The position numbers and the translations under genes are program-made. Positions 39,736 to 47,909 of a stretch of 64,000 nucleotides of DNA are shown piece after piece. The notes below the pieces were generated by a model. The model saw only the letters and a program-made list of their open reading frames with translations, had not been told where the DNA came from and did not search any database. Numbering within the stretch: the first letter of the stretch is position 1; every line of letters begins with the position of its first letter. The DNA lies in NCBI GenBank assembly GCA_028286245.1, contig JAQBRY010000004.1:62001-126000 (forward strand). The letters are read 5' to 3'. This DNA is from Candidatus Saccharimonadota bacterium (GTDB taxonomy: Bacteria; Patescibacteriota; Saccharimonadia; Saccharimonadales; UBA4665).

Positions 39736-41652
39736 ATGGGTCGTCCTGTAGTACTTAGTAATGGGCAGCTCTTTGTTGGGCTCGACGAAAACGGACTGGT
39801 GCACGATTTTTACTACCCCTACGTTGGGCTCGAAAACCTCACCAATGCTCGCAGCAGCCAGCACAAGATTGGCATCTGGGTCGACGACACCTTTAGCTGG
39901 ACCGACGACGGCAGCTGGTCTACTGATGTCCGCTTTGAACAGGACGCACTTATTAGTAACGTCACTCTAGGCTCTCAGAAGCTTGGCGTTCAACTGCATT
40001 TGCAGGATTTTATAGATCCTGAGAGTAATGCGCTGGTTCGTCACATTACTATTACTAATCAGTCGGACCGGGCGCGCGATATCCGGCTGTTTATGCATCA
40101 GGTATTCGAAATCTCACGTGACGGCCGGGCCGATACAGCCCTATACGTGCCTGATGATCATTACATCTTAGACTACAAAGGCCGCTACAGCTTAGCAATT
40201 GCCGGCAAATTCGCTGACGGTAGCGATTTTGACCAATATGCCGTTGGCAATTATGCCATAGAGGGTAAAGCTGGCACCTTTAAAGACGCCGAAGACGGGG
40301 TATTATCCGATAATCCGGTGGAGCACGGTGGCGTAGACAGCGTTTTGCGCTTTCAAAAGCATGTAGAGGCTGGCGGCAGTACCGTCGTGGATTACTGGAT
40401 AATTGCTGCGTCCAGTCAAAGTGACGCTCAGGATATTCACACCAGTTTTAAGCATCAGGACATGCAGGAGCGCTTGGAAGCTGCCCGGAGCTACTGGCAG
40501 CGGTGGTTTAGCGATGCCGATGTGGTATTGCCAGAGTTTCACCGTGAACAGCTACAGCAGAGCATGCTGATAGTAAAAGCCCACTGCGATATTCGTGGCT
40601 CGGTGCTGGCCAGTGGTGACTCCAGTATTTTTAACTATGGCCGTGATTATTACTGCTACTGTTGGCCTCGGGACGCCGCCTATGCGCTATGGCCGCTTAT
40701 TCGCCTGGGCCACTACACCGAGGCCCGTAAATTCTTTGAGTTTGCTCGTGACACCATGCATAAAGACGGCTACCTGATGCACAAGTATCAACCAGACCGG
40801 GCCATCGGCAGTACCTGGCACCCATTAGTGCACGGCCGCCGCAAAGAACTCGCCATTCAAGAGGACGAGACCGCCGGGGTTATTTTTATGATGCATGAAT
40901 ACTACCAGAGCAGCCAGGACGAAGCTTTTGTAGAAAGTTTTTACCATGGCTTTATTGCGCCCTGTGCCGATTTTTTAGCAAACTTTATAGATGAGCAGAC
41001 CGGCTTGCCGCATGCCAGCTACGACCTATGGGAAGAAAAGTTCCTCACCTCTACCTACACCGTGTGTACCGTTATTGCGGGCTTACTGGCCGCCGCTAAA
41101 CTAGCTAAAGCTATCAACGAAACCGATGACGCCATTCGCTGGAAGCAAGTCGCCGAACAAATTCGTTCAAACCTCGGCAAACTCTATCACGCCGACGGCT
41201 ACTTTGTGAAAGGCTTCCTGCTACAAGAGGATGGCGAGCTGCAGTATGACAACACACTGGACATATCTAGCCTCTACGGCCCCTACATGTATGCTGGCAT
41301 ACCGCTGGACGACGAACGGATTGCCAGCACCGCCAAGCACGTTGAAGAGCGTTTGCTTAATCAGTCACCAAGCGGCGGCGTTCTGCGTTATGAGAATGAT
41401 AATTACTTTTTGACCAAACGCAACTTCAAGGGTAACCCATGGATAGTCAGCACTCTATGGCTCGCTCAATATAATGTAAGCATTGGTAATAAAGAAAAAG
41501 CCGAAGAGCTGCTTGCGTGGTCTTTTGAACGCCAACTACCAAGTGGCGTTCTCAGCGAACAGTTCGATCCAGTGACCGGCGCCCCCTTAGGCGTCACACC
41601 GCTCGTCTGGAGCCATGCCGAGATGATAAACACCCTGCTAGACCTGAGCTGA
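39736..41652 (+). CDS. GH15 glucoamylase/glucodextranase-like enzyme
   Basis: 638 residues. An N-terminal beta-sandwich (1-270) is followed by an (alpha/alpha)6 barrel with FNYGRDYYCYCWPRDAAYAL, the general acid in SYDLWEEKF and the general base in GVLSEQFDPVTGAP. It releases glucose from alpha-glucan ends. ATG at 39736 is 1 nt after the GH57 stop; a GTG at 39721 is an in-frame alternative. No signal peptide, so a cytoplasmic storage-glucan role fits. It ends in TGA. Confidence 0.9.
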   Translation: MGRPVVLSNGQLFVGLDENGLVHDFYYPYVGLENLTNARSSQHKIGIWVDDTFSWTDDGSWSTDVRFEQDALISNVTLGSQKLGVQLHLQDFIDPESNALVRHITITNQSDRARDIRLFMHQVFEISRDGRADTALYVPDDHYILDYKGRYSLAIAGKFADGSDFDQYAVGNYAIEGKAGTFKDAEDGVLSDNPVEHGGVDSVLRFQKHVEAGGSTVVDYWIIAASSQSDAQDIHTSFKHQDMQERLEAARSYWQRWFSDADVVLPEFHREQLQQSMLIVKAHCDIRGSVLASGDSSIFNYGRDYYCYCWPRDAAYALWPLIRLGHYTEARKFFEFARDTMHKDGYLMHKYQPDRAIGSTWHPLVHGRRKELAIQEDETAGVIFMMHEYYQSSQDEAFVESFYHGFIAPCADFLANFIDEQTGLPHASYDLWEEKFLTSTYTVCTVIAGLLAAAKLAKAINETDDAIRWKQVAEQIRSNLGKLYHADGYFVKGFLLQEDGELQYDNTLDISSLYGPYMYAGIPLDDERIASTAKHVEERLLNQSPSGGVLRYENDNYFLTKRNFKGNPWIVSTLWLAQYNVSIGNKEKAEELLAWSFERQLPSGVLSEQFDPVTGAPLGVTPLVWSHAEMINTLLDLS

Positions 41653-41683
41653 GGTTAAACTAGCTCAGGCACTCCTTAACTTT

Positions 41684-41714
41684 AAAAATACCGCCAAATA
41701 TTGGCGGTATTTTT
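41684..41714. terminator. bidirectional intrinsic terminator
   Basis: AATACCGCCAA-TAT-TTGGCGGTATT flanked by A and T runs, between the convergent glucan operon and rpmG. Confidence 0.9.
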
Positions 41715-41760
41715 TATTCGTTTCATATAGTTACCGCGTAAAGTAACTATACTTTACGGG

Positions 41761-41964
41761 CTATTTCTTTTTAGGGGCTTCGTTACGGCCTAGGCTCTTC
41801 TTGGTCTCCGTAAAGACGATGTGCTTGCGAAGTTTAGGACTGTACTTCTTTAGAGCCAGTTTTTCTGGGCTGTTCATAGTGTTTTTGGTCGTGTAATAAA
41901 TACGCTCGCCGGTCTCTTCGGCGATCATTCCAATGATTTTGCGCTTGTCGCCTTTTTTTGCCAT
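41761..41964 (-). CDS. rpmG: ribosomal protein bL33, cysteine-free form
   Basis: 67 residues, somewhat long. [20 protein letters not shown] and [20 protein letters not shown] match L33. There is no Cys, so this is the zinc-independent form. A TTTACA-17-TAGGAT promoter lies upstream. Confidence 0.93.
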   Translation of the reverse strand: MAKKGDKRKIIGMIAEETGERIYYTTKNTMNSPEKLALKKYSPKLRKHIVFTETKKSLGRNEAPKKK

Positions 41965-41996
41965 AGGGTAAAACTTTCTAAAACTTAATCTTATCT

Positions 41997-42025
41997 ATCC
42001 TAACAGATACGGCGGCGATTGTAAA
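41997..42025 (-). promoter_or_regulatory. rpmG promoter
   Basis: Minus strand TTTACA (42020-42025), 17-bp spacer, TAGGAT (41997-42002); leader of about 25 nt to ATG 41964. Confidence 0.55.
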
Positions 42026-42061
42026 CCGTAACCTTGTCGATCGGCAAATTTATCACCAAAT

Positions 42062-42161
42062 ACAAAAATAACTGGTGATCAACCAGTTATTTAAGTTTTT
42101 CTTCTTGCAAGAAAAGAAAGTCTGTAAGTGTATTTTTATTTTTTTATTATTACGCTTACTT
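42062..42161 (-). ncRNA. candidate small RNA of about 100 nt
   Basis: A consensus promoter (42168-42196) and an intrinsic terminator (42064-42093) frame an A/T-rich transcript with many stop codons in all frames, so it is unlikely to code. Its 5' end can pair GTAAGT with ACTTAC across an A-rich loop (42159-42164 with about 42123-42128). It lies between pspC and rpmG on the same strand. No known family recognised. Confidence 0.5.
42064..42093 (-). terminator. intrinsic terminator
   Basis: Minus strand AATAACTGG, TTGATCA loop, CCAGTTATT followed by TTTGT. Ends the small-RNA candidate and/or the PspC gene transcript. Confidence 0.75.
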
Positions 42162-42167
42162 ACCCCT

Positions 42168-42196
42168 ATATTATTCCGCTTGCGCTTTGTTGTCAA
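42168..42196 (-). promoter_or_regulatory. near-consensus promoter of the small-RNA candidate
   Basis: Minus strand TTGACA (42191-42196), exact 17-bp spacer, TAATAT (42168-42173). It starts just after the PspC gene stop. Confidence 0.75.
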
Positions 42197-42215
42197 GCAT
42201 TTTTCTAAACGCTAC

Positions 42216-42434
42216 TTATACGTCAATTGCTTCTCTGTTACGGTCACTTATTGACTTGGCATTGGGCATCACAATCCAGAGTACAAAGTACGGTAGAGCG
42301 CTAAACCCGCCCGGCAGCAGTAAAATAACAAATATAACTCTGAATATAACGGGGTCGATGCCAAAATACTCGCCCAAGCCGCCTGCTACGCCGGCAATTT
42401 TACGGTCCGTTACCGATCGTTCTAATTTCTTCAT
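42216..42434 (-). CDS. PspC-domain membrane protein
   Basis: 72 residues: DRKIAGVAGGLGEYFGIDP followed by one long membrane segment (VIFRVIFVILLLPGGFSALP YFVLWIVMP), the PspC fold. Such proteins are stress sensors or phage-shock components; no PspA or PspB is in the window. AAGGAG precedes the ATG. Confidence 0.88.
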   Translation of the reverse strand: MKKLERSVTDRKIAGVAGGLGEYFGIDPVIFRVIFVILLLPGGFSALPYFVLWIVMPNAKSISDRNREAIDV

Positions 42435-42563
42435 CGTTTCTCCTTACTAATCTATGATATCAGTATGAATTCTACATGTAGTATAAAAATACTTACGCTG
42501 GCAAAGGTTAAATAAAGATTAACTTTCTACAATATTTATTGTGTTATATGTTAATGTTTATTT

Positions 42564-43160
42564 ATGGCTAAGCATGACAAGCTAAAAAAGATTGGTTATT
42601 TCGCACTGAGCATGACAATTATCTTCGGCTTATTACTGGCAGTTCCACACTTGCTCGCGAAACAGTCGAACGGTGAGCCACAGGCTGTATCTACGGTTAC
42701 ACAAAAAGTTCAGCAACCTACGGCGCCCGCGGAAGGGGTTGCACAGAGCACTAACGCTTTGATGAATTCAGCACCCACCTCCACTGCGCCCACTTCGACA
42801 GTACAAACATCACCTAACGCAAGTTTCAAACCATATACGGCCCCTTTTTGCACTACAGTCACATTACCCTATAAGACTGTCTACAAAAATGTAACTTATT
42901 TAAGTGTGGGGCAGTCGAATGAATCCGGCGGAATTGATGGATATACCAAGACTTGCACCCCAGATTCAACAGGCTATAAGCCACCAGATATAACCTATTT
43001 AGGGATGGATAAGACAGTCTACATAGGAATACAAGAAACGGGGCCAACCGCGCGGGACTCTGCAGACCAGCGACAAGCAGAAGTAAATCTCTGCATACAA
43101 CAGTTACAGGCCCTCTCCCCGAACTCAAATGCATACATGCAGTGCCTCAGTATGCACTAA
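42564..43160 (+). CDS. exported or membrane-anchored protein, unknown
   Basis: 198 residues. A basic start and one hydrophobic helix (IGYFALSMTIIFGLLLAVPH) act as signal anchor. A Thr/Ser/Pro-rich linker (35-90) leads to an extracytoplasmic domain with four to five Cys (FCTTVTLPYK, KTCTPDST, LCIQQLQ, QCLSMH), which suits disulfides. No family recognised. Confidence 0.65.
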   Translation: MAKHDKLKKIGYFALSMTIIFGLLLAVPHLLAKQSNGEPQAVSTVTQKVQQPTAPAEGVAQSTNALMNSAPTSTAPTSTVQTSPNASFKPYTAPFCTTVTLPYKTVYKNVTYLSVGQSNESGGIDGYTKTCTPDSTGYKPPDITYLGMDKTVYIGIQETGPTARDSADQRQAEVNLCIQQLQALSPNSNAYMQCLSMH

Positions 43161-43309
43161 CTAGCAATATTATCAACAGATATTTCTAAACATACGCTTG
43201 CTTGTGGAGGAGTGGTCCACTCTTCTAGGGAGATATACACCTGTGGTCACTAGGTTTTTTATGCCTGTGGGCCTATAACCGCTGTTAGTGGTCCCCAATT
43301 GGTTAAATA

Positions 43310-43338
43310 AAAGCCCCTGTTATAAGCAGGGGCTTTAA
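43310..43338 (-). terminator. intrinsic terminator of tRNA-Thr(GGT)
   Basis: Minus strand AAAGCCCCTGC, loop, CAGGGGCTTTTATT, 15 nt after the tRNA. Confidence 0.85.
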
Positions 43339-43352
43339 AATGAATTCTTACT

Positions 43353-43427
43353 TGGAGCCACGATTGGGATTTGAACCCAAGACCCCCTCCTTACCATGGA
43401 GGTGCTCTACCACTGAGCTATCGCGGC
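43353..43427 (-). tRNA. trnT: tRNA-Thr (GGT anticodon)
   Basis: 75 nt with encoded CCA. Acceptor GCCGCGA/TCGTGGC, anticodon arm CCTCC-ATGGTAA-GGAGG, T loop TTCAAAT, discriminator T. Reads ACC/ACU. Confidence 0.95.
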
Positions 43428-43500
43428 GTACATCTGTAAGATTGTAGCAAACTAGCCGTTTAAAACCAAGCGATCAGTCCCTTGTCTGCATATGTGCCTG

Positions 43501-43977
43501 CTAGGTGTTTTTAGCATACCTACTCAGAACGTTAGTGATGACAAAGGTCGGGACTTCCAGCAGCACGGCGATGGCCAGCGTGCCATAGAATATCGAAAAG
43601 AGGTTATTATGCAGGCTGAGTTGAATCTGCTTTATAAATATTGGAATGGCTGCCAACAATAGCACCAAGGTAAGGAGTCGCATGGTCGTTTTCATAAAAT
43701 TGGCGCCGTGGAAGATAGTACCTCTCACATTGTCGCCGTCTCGCTTTAGCTCCACCACTGTGCTCACTTGTAAAAGTATAATTATCATAAAGATCATCAG
43801 CCAAAGGATAATCTTAAAGGCTGCAATGCTTTGCGTGCCGATATCCTTAATGTCGCTACTATAGATAAATGACTGGGCTACCATTAGAAAAGAGAAGATT
43901 TCCAGCAAGCTTTTATTTTTGTCGAAGTATTGGTACAGCCAGGTGATATTGCTTGAAAGGAACTTTCTTAAGGTCAT
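43501..43977 (-). CDS. four-helix membrane protein, unknown
   Basis: 158 residues with four predicted membrane helices (for example IILWLMIFMIIILLQVSTVV and LLTLVLLLAAIPIFI). Basic loops lie between helices 2 and 3. No family recognised. TATACT preceded by TTGC ends 7 nt before the ATG, a leaderless arrangement. Confidence 0.65.
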   Translation of the reverse strand: MTLRKFLSSNITWLYQYFDKNKSLLEIFSFLMVAQSFIYSSDIKDIGTQSIAAFKIILWLMIFMIIILLQVSTVVELKRDGDNVRGTIFHGANFMKTTMRLLTLVLLLAAIPIFIKQIQLSLHNNLFSIFYGTLAIAVLLEVPTFVITNVLSRYAKNT

Positions 43978-44081
43978 GTTGGTAAGTATAGCAAAAAATA
44001 CGCAGAGTCTGGGCTACGCTGGAACGTCTATCTGTTAAAAGACCATGAGCAAAATGAGCGTAGCACACAGATACTTAAGTG

Positions 44082-44110
44082 TTGACTTAATTAAGCGTAC
44101 GCTTTATATT
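44082..44110 (+). promoter_or_regulatory. promoter of the ArsR-like gene, leaderless
   Basis: TTGACT (44082-44087), 17-bp spacer, TATATT (44105-44110), 6 nt to ATG 44117. It overlaps the upstream in-frame extension, which rules out the earlier ATG at 44045. Confidence 0.8.
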
Positions 44111-44116
44111 GAAGTC

Positions 44117-44431
44117 ATGGATAAATTTTTTGCACTTGCAGCTCCCATACGACGCGAGATAATAGCTATACTCTCCGACGGCGATCAACTAACGGCCACG
44201 ATGATTGCTGAAAAGTTTCAGCTAACACCTGCCGCCATCTCTCAGCACCTCAAAGTATTACGTAGTAGTAACCTCGTGCGCATGCACAAAGACGCCCAAA
44301 AAAGGATTTATGAGCTTAACCCTCTTGGTATAGCCGAGCTTGAAGCTTGGGCTAGCCAGATCGCCACCCAACTTAACAGAGCAAACCCTATTCCTAAGGT
44401 GACCCCTCCGGATAACGAAGAGGTTGCATAA
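44117..44431 (+). CDS. ArsR-family winged-helix transcriptional regulator
   Basis: 104 residues. The fold reads FFALAAPIRREIIAILSDG, then the recognition helix LTPAAISQHLKVLRSSNLVR and wing KDAQKRIYELNP. There are no Cys, so the metal sites of classical ArsR/SmtB are absent; it belongs with the metal-free branch. It lies 2 nt upstream of the 397-residue gene and probably regulates that unit. Confidence 0.9.
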   Translation: MDKFFALAAPIRREIIAILSDGDQLTATMIAEKFQLTPAAISQHLKVLRSSNLVRMHKDAQKRIYELNPLGIAELEAWASQIATQLNRANPIPKVTPPDNEEVA

Positions 44432-44433
44432 TT

Positions 44434-45627
44434 ATGACAGCCGATACCTTGACTCGCATACCCAACCATATAGACGCTACCCTTCCAGGTTTACCTGAGT
44501 TAAGTGACATGCCAACCCCAGAGGTGTTCGGAATGAATCCGGAAGCCTTAAAAAGACTTAGCATAGTTGCACTAGAATCCACAATTTTCCCCGATACGGT
44601 AAATGAAAAACTACGTTGGATACCACAAGTAGTCATGTTGGCACCCTTGATTGAAAGCATGCTTCCGCCTCAAGAAGTTGTTCCGCGCACAGAAGCGCCC
44701 GACACATCATTTTCTAGCTTTATGGCAGACAAACTAAAAACTCTAACCGGTAAAGCAATAGCGACAATTGTTGAGCGAAACCTGGAGCACAACCTACACA
44801 ATAGCGATACGAAAGCTACAGAAAAGGCCGAGGAAACCTTAGGCACATTGGAAAAAGCTACCAAGATAATCACAACTATTAGCAGTTTTGATAATCCGCA
44901 ACAACAATTTACAAATGAAGCGAGCCGCTTATCGCGGGATGTCAGCGCGGCCATAACCGAGCAGCGCAACTTACGGACTGCTGGCAAAAGCGAACCAGTG
45001 CCAAAACAAAAAGGTTTTATAGGGCTGGCATTACATGTAGTGCGTAAGGTTAAGGGTCTGTTTAAAAGATTTTTTAACCGTCCAGATAGGCAGTCCGAAA
45101 TTACGGCCTATGACGCTGGTGCAAGCATCGAAAAAGTATATGAGACACTTACAAGCGACCCAGAGGCTACGGCAAAGCGGTTCCCTATGCTGTCGACTCT
45201 TGTTCTAGATAATGTGACGTTAAATAAGCACATTAACAGAGAATATTTTTCGCTTGCGGCACCCGAAATTATGACATTTCTGTCTTCTGCGTCAAATACG
45301 GAAAACATTGGTAAAGACCTGCTTAGCAGCATTGAGCGGAACCCTCATGATTTTAGATTTATCACAAAGCATAAAAATAAATTTGGAAAGTACTCCGTGG
45401 ACGCAGTACAGCGTGCTTCTCACACATTACTACCGGCTATGAGAGATGCTCTACCTGATCAGGGTGATAAGCTTAATGGTCTGCTTCTTTTCTTGCAGAG
45501 CCTGTCCATGGAAAAAGCAGCGCCTAAGCCCCACGATTCTGTAAAAGACGACGTAGAATCTGACGTTTCTGGCCTAAAGTCAGCAAAAAAGCTACTGCAA
45601 AAATTTAGTATCAAGCGTAAATCTTAA
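44434..45627 (+). CDS. hypothetical protein co-transcribed with the ArsR-like regulator
   Basis: 397 residues, mainly helical, no membrane helix. A basic amphipathic stretch in the middle (LHVVRKVKGLFKRFFNRPD) could touch membrane or nucleic acid; the C-terminus is Lys-rich (SAKKLLQKFSIKRKS). No family recognised. The gap of 2 nt to the regulator indicates one operon. Confidence 0.65.
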   Translation: MTADTLTRIPNHIDATLPGLPELSDMPTPEVFGMNPEALKRLSIVALESTIFPDTVNEKLRWIPQVVMLAPLIESMLPPQEVVPRTEAPDTSFSSFMADKLKTLTGKAIATIVERNLEHNLHNSDTKATEKAEETLGTLEKATKIITTISSFDNPQQQFTNEASRLSRDVSAAITEQRNLRTAGKSEPVPKQKGFIGLALHVVRKVKGLFKRFFNRPDRQSEITAYDAGASIEKVYETLTSDPEATAKRFPMLSTLVLDNVTLNKHINREYFSLAAPEIMTFLSSASNTENIGKDLLSSIERNPHDFRFITKHKNKFGKYSVDAVQRASHTLLPAMRDALPDQGDKLNGLLLFLQSLSMEKAAPKPHDSVKDDVESDVSGLKSAKKLLQKFSIKRKS

Positions 45628-45664
45628 ATAATATGACGTATTGGGTTCGGGCTACCATTAGAGT

Positions 45665-46072
45665 CTAACCGCGGCGCTGGACAATCGCCACTCCGGCAAT
45701 TTCAAGTGCCAAAATACCTACGCTCCAGACTGCCCAATTAGCAAAGTAAGGGTCGAACTCTACGCTGTTAAATACCCAGAACTCATCTGCTTGCTTTTCA
45801 TAGGCAATGGCATCAAGGCCTGGATCGGTCAATTTGTTCTGGCTGTTGAATGGGAACCCATAGTGCTGAATGCCCGAATCCAAGGCCTTGCAAAAGGAGA
45901 TCTGTTGCTCATTGGGCGTAGTGATAGTTGTGCCATCATGGTTCACCGGTTGGCAATTTTGTCTATGCGGCAGCGATCTGGTGGGTATGTAATTAGTTAC
46001 TTTGGCTGCCAAGCCTCCGAGGGTAAAAGCGATAACAAGAATTGCGAAACCTAGTGATAGTTTGCGGTACAT
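45665..46072 (-). CDS. small protein with two membrane helices, unknown
   Basis: 135 residues. One helix at the N-terminus (LGFAILVIAFTLGGLAAKV) and one at the C-terminus (AVWSVGILALEIAGVAIV) flank an extracytoplasmic domain with two Cys. TATAAT ends 7 nt before the ATG. No family recognised. Confidence 0.65.
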   Translation of the reverse strand: MYRKLSLGFAILVIAFTLGGLAAKVTNYIPTRSLPHRQNCQPVNHDGTTITTPNEQQISFCKALDSGIQHYGFPFNSQNKLTDPGLDAIAYEKQADEFWVFNSVEFDPYFANWAVWSVGILALEIAGVAIVQRRG

Positions 46073-46116
46073 TTGGCTGATTATAGCACTCTTAGCTATC
46101 TTGTAGGTTTCTTAAA

Positions 46117-46148
46117 CAAAAAAGACTTCCTAAGAAGTCTTTTTTGTT
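46117..46148. terminator. bidirectional intrinsic terminator after tRNA-Tyr
   Basis: AAAAAAGACTTC, short loop, GAAGTCTTTTTT. Serves the tRNA-Thr/tRNA-Tyr unit on the minus strand. Confidence 0.9.
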
Positions 46149-46233
46149 TGGTGCGGGGTGTAGGATTCGAACCTACGAACTCGGAGAGGGCAGATTTACA
46201 GTCTGCTGTGTTTGACCGCTTCACTAACCCCGC
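46149..46233 (-). tRNA. trnY: tRNA-Tyr (GTA anticodon)
   Basis: 85 nt with a long variable arm and encoded CCA. Acceptor GCGGGGT/ACCCCGC, anticodon loop CTGTAAA, discriminator A. Second in a tandem with tRNA-Thr. Confidence 0.96.
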
Positions 46234-46242
46234 ATCTTTTTA

Positions 46243-46319
46243 TGGAGCCACCTGTCGGATTTGAACCGACGACCTGCTGTTTACAAAACAGCTGCTCTAA
46301 CCAGCTGAGCTAAGGTGGC
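46243..46319 (-). tRNA. trnT: tRNA-Thr (TGT anticodon)
   Basis: 77 nt with encoded CCA. Acceptor GCCACCT/AGGTGGC, anticodon arm GCTGT-TTTGTAA-ACAGC, T loop TTCAAAT. Nine nt upstream of tRNA-Tyr. Confidence 0.96.
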
Positions 46320-46379
46320 CTAAATTAACTTGCCTAGTGTACCAAAACAGAGGTTAAACTACAAGTCGGATACGGTGGC

Positions 46380-47033
46380 TTAGACCACACCGCGGCGGGG
46401 GCGCAGGATGCGCTTGGCGCGGCCTGGAGGAACAATCAACTTTTTGAGTTGGTCTTCTACTAGGTCGGCTTCGGCTTGCATGCCGTGGCCCATGTAGGCT
46501 TTATGTAACAAGGTAAAGGTTTCTTTGTTGGGCTCGAGTTCGGCAGCCTTTTCGAGCTCCTGGAACATCAGCTTATCGTTGCCAAGCTTTTCCTGAACTT
46601 TGGCGTAGGCTACGTGGCGCGCTGCCAGGTTGTCTTCCAGTTTAAGCGCCTGCTGAAAAGCGACGGAGGCTTTTTCGTAGTTTTCTGTTTCGTAATAAAT
46701 CAGGCCGAGGTTATGCAAACTGGAAGGTGTTGCTTCGATGCTGCTGGCAATTTCAAAACAGTCGATGGCGTCGCGATATTCCTTTTGCTTAGCGTACAAA
46801 ATGCCCAAGCGGTTGTAGGCAGCTGCGTTCTTTTCGTCGATCTTTAGGATGGTTAGGAGCGCTTTTTCGGCTCGGAGGAAGCGGTTTTCTCGCATACCCT
46901 GGTGAGCAATATCCCAGAGTTTACCAAGCCGGTCTCCGACTTTTCGAGAGACGTTAGCGAATTCATCATCGCGGACGCGTGAATTACGATAGGCCATGGC
47001 ACCAAAGCCGGCCACAATGAGTAACTCGTACAT
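46380..47033 (-). CDS. TPR-repeat protein
   Basis: 217 residues. After a short hydrophobic start, four to five tetratricopeptide repeats are visible (AAAYNRLGILYAKQKEYRDA, SLHNLGLIYYETENYEKA, and later copies). TPR proteins are protein-binding scaffolds. The C-terminus is basic (RAKRILRPRRGVV). TATACT ends 6 nt before the ATG, so it is probably leaderless. Confidence 0.85.
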   Translation of the reverse strand: MYELLIVAGFGAMAYRNSRVRDDEFANVSRKVGDRLGKLWDIAHQGMRENRFLRAEKALLTILKIDEKNAAAYNRLGILYAKQKEYRDAIDCFEIASSIEATPSSLHNLGLIYYETENYEKASVAFQQALKLEDNLAARHVAYAKVQEKLGNDKLMFQELEKAAELEPNKETFTLLHKAYMGHGMQAEADLVEDQLKKLIVPPGRAKRILRPRRGVV

Positions 47034-47051
47034 ATGCCTAGTATAGCAAAC

Positions 47052-47909
47052 TTAACCCAGTTGTAACATTAGCTGATCCAATACGAGCTTGGGCTGTGCA
47101 TTGCTACTGAGTGCTTCGGCTGCATCGTAGCTGGCCTTAAGGATTTGATGCCAACGCTGCGCCTGCGTATCCGTAACTGTCTGCAATCGGGCATGGGCCA
47201 TTTGTTGCATGATAAATAGTGTGTCACGGGCCAGCGGTTTTTGTTTGGTAAGCTCGTCCACCATCAGCAAGCGCTGATAGGTTGTGCCCTGCAATAGCTG
47301 CCTGGCGAGTTCTGTTGCCGGGCGGAGCGGATGCTCTTCGTTTGACAGTAGCGCCTCCATAAGTCCGGGCAGGCCGCCACTGAGCGAAATGGCCTGCTTA
47401 ACATCGGTTGCGGCGTAACCTTTTTTGGCAAAATACTGCAGTGTTTCGTCTGTACCAGCCCGCTTGATAGTAATAACTTGCAACCGGGAAAGTACGGTCG
47501 GCAACAGCGATTGATTGCTAGAAGCCAGTAGTATGATGACGGTGGCGATTGGGGGCTCTTCTAGAGTTTTTAAAAGAGCATTTTGGGCCTCATGGCCAAG
47601 TAGCTGAGCGTCTTCGATGAGCACAATTCGATTAATAGCCAAGGGCGAGGGCACTTTTAGGCTTAGGAACTGTTCCAGCCCACGGATAGCTTCAATACTA
47701 ATTGCCTTGCCATCGACGGACGCAATTCGGCGCAGATAGGGATAGCTGTCGAGCTGATCGGCCGGTCGCTCAAGCAGTTGGCCGACAATTTGCATGCCCA
47801 GCGTGAGCTTACCGGAGCCGGTTGGGCCTTCGAGTAGTAGGGCGTGCGATGGATGGGCAATAAATTCGGAAACTTGCTGGGCGGTAACAGGATTGAGTAG
47901 CAGGCTCAT
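47052..47909 (-). CDS. holB: DNA polymerase III delta-prime-like clamp-loader subunit
   Basis: 285 residues. Clamp-loader fold: GPTGSGKLTLGMQIV (P-loop ending K-L, not K-T), IEDAQLLGHEAQNALLKTLE and VLSRLQVI in place of the SRC motif. The altered P-loop fits delta-prime, which does not hydrolyse ATP. The Cys-rich zinc module of E. coli delta-prime is absent. Its start overlaps the pseudouridine synthase stop by 4 nt. Confidence 0.82.
   Translation of the reverse strand: MSLLLNPVTAQQVSEFIAHPSHALLLEGPTGSGKLTLGMQIVGQLLERPADQLDSYPYLRRIASVDGKAISIEAIRGLEQFLSLKVPSPLAINRIVLIEDAQLLGHEAQNALLKTLEEPPIATVIILLASSNQSLLPTVLSRLQVITIKRAGTDETLQYFAKKGYAATDVKQAISLSGGLPGLMEALLSNEEHPLRPATELARQLLQGTTYQRLLMVDELTKQKPLARDTLFIMQQMAHARLQTVTDTQAQRWHQILKASYDAAEALSSNAQPKLVLDQLMLQLG

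Noticed and set aside
43165-43300. Inverted repeats (GAGTGG/CCACTC and GGGCC...GGTCCC) after the 42564 gene
   Set aside because: Short, imperfect and without a clear T run; probably a weak terminator region, not called as an RNA.
44045-44116. In-frame upstream ATG that would lengthen the ArsR-like protein by 24 residues
   Set aside because: A TTGACT-17-TATATT promoter lies inside this stretch and the ArsR fold starts at 44117.
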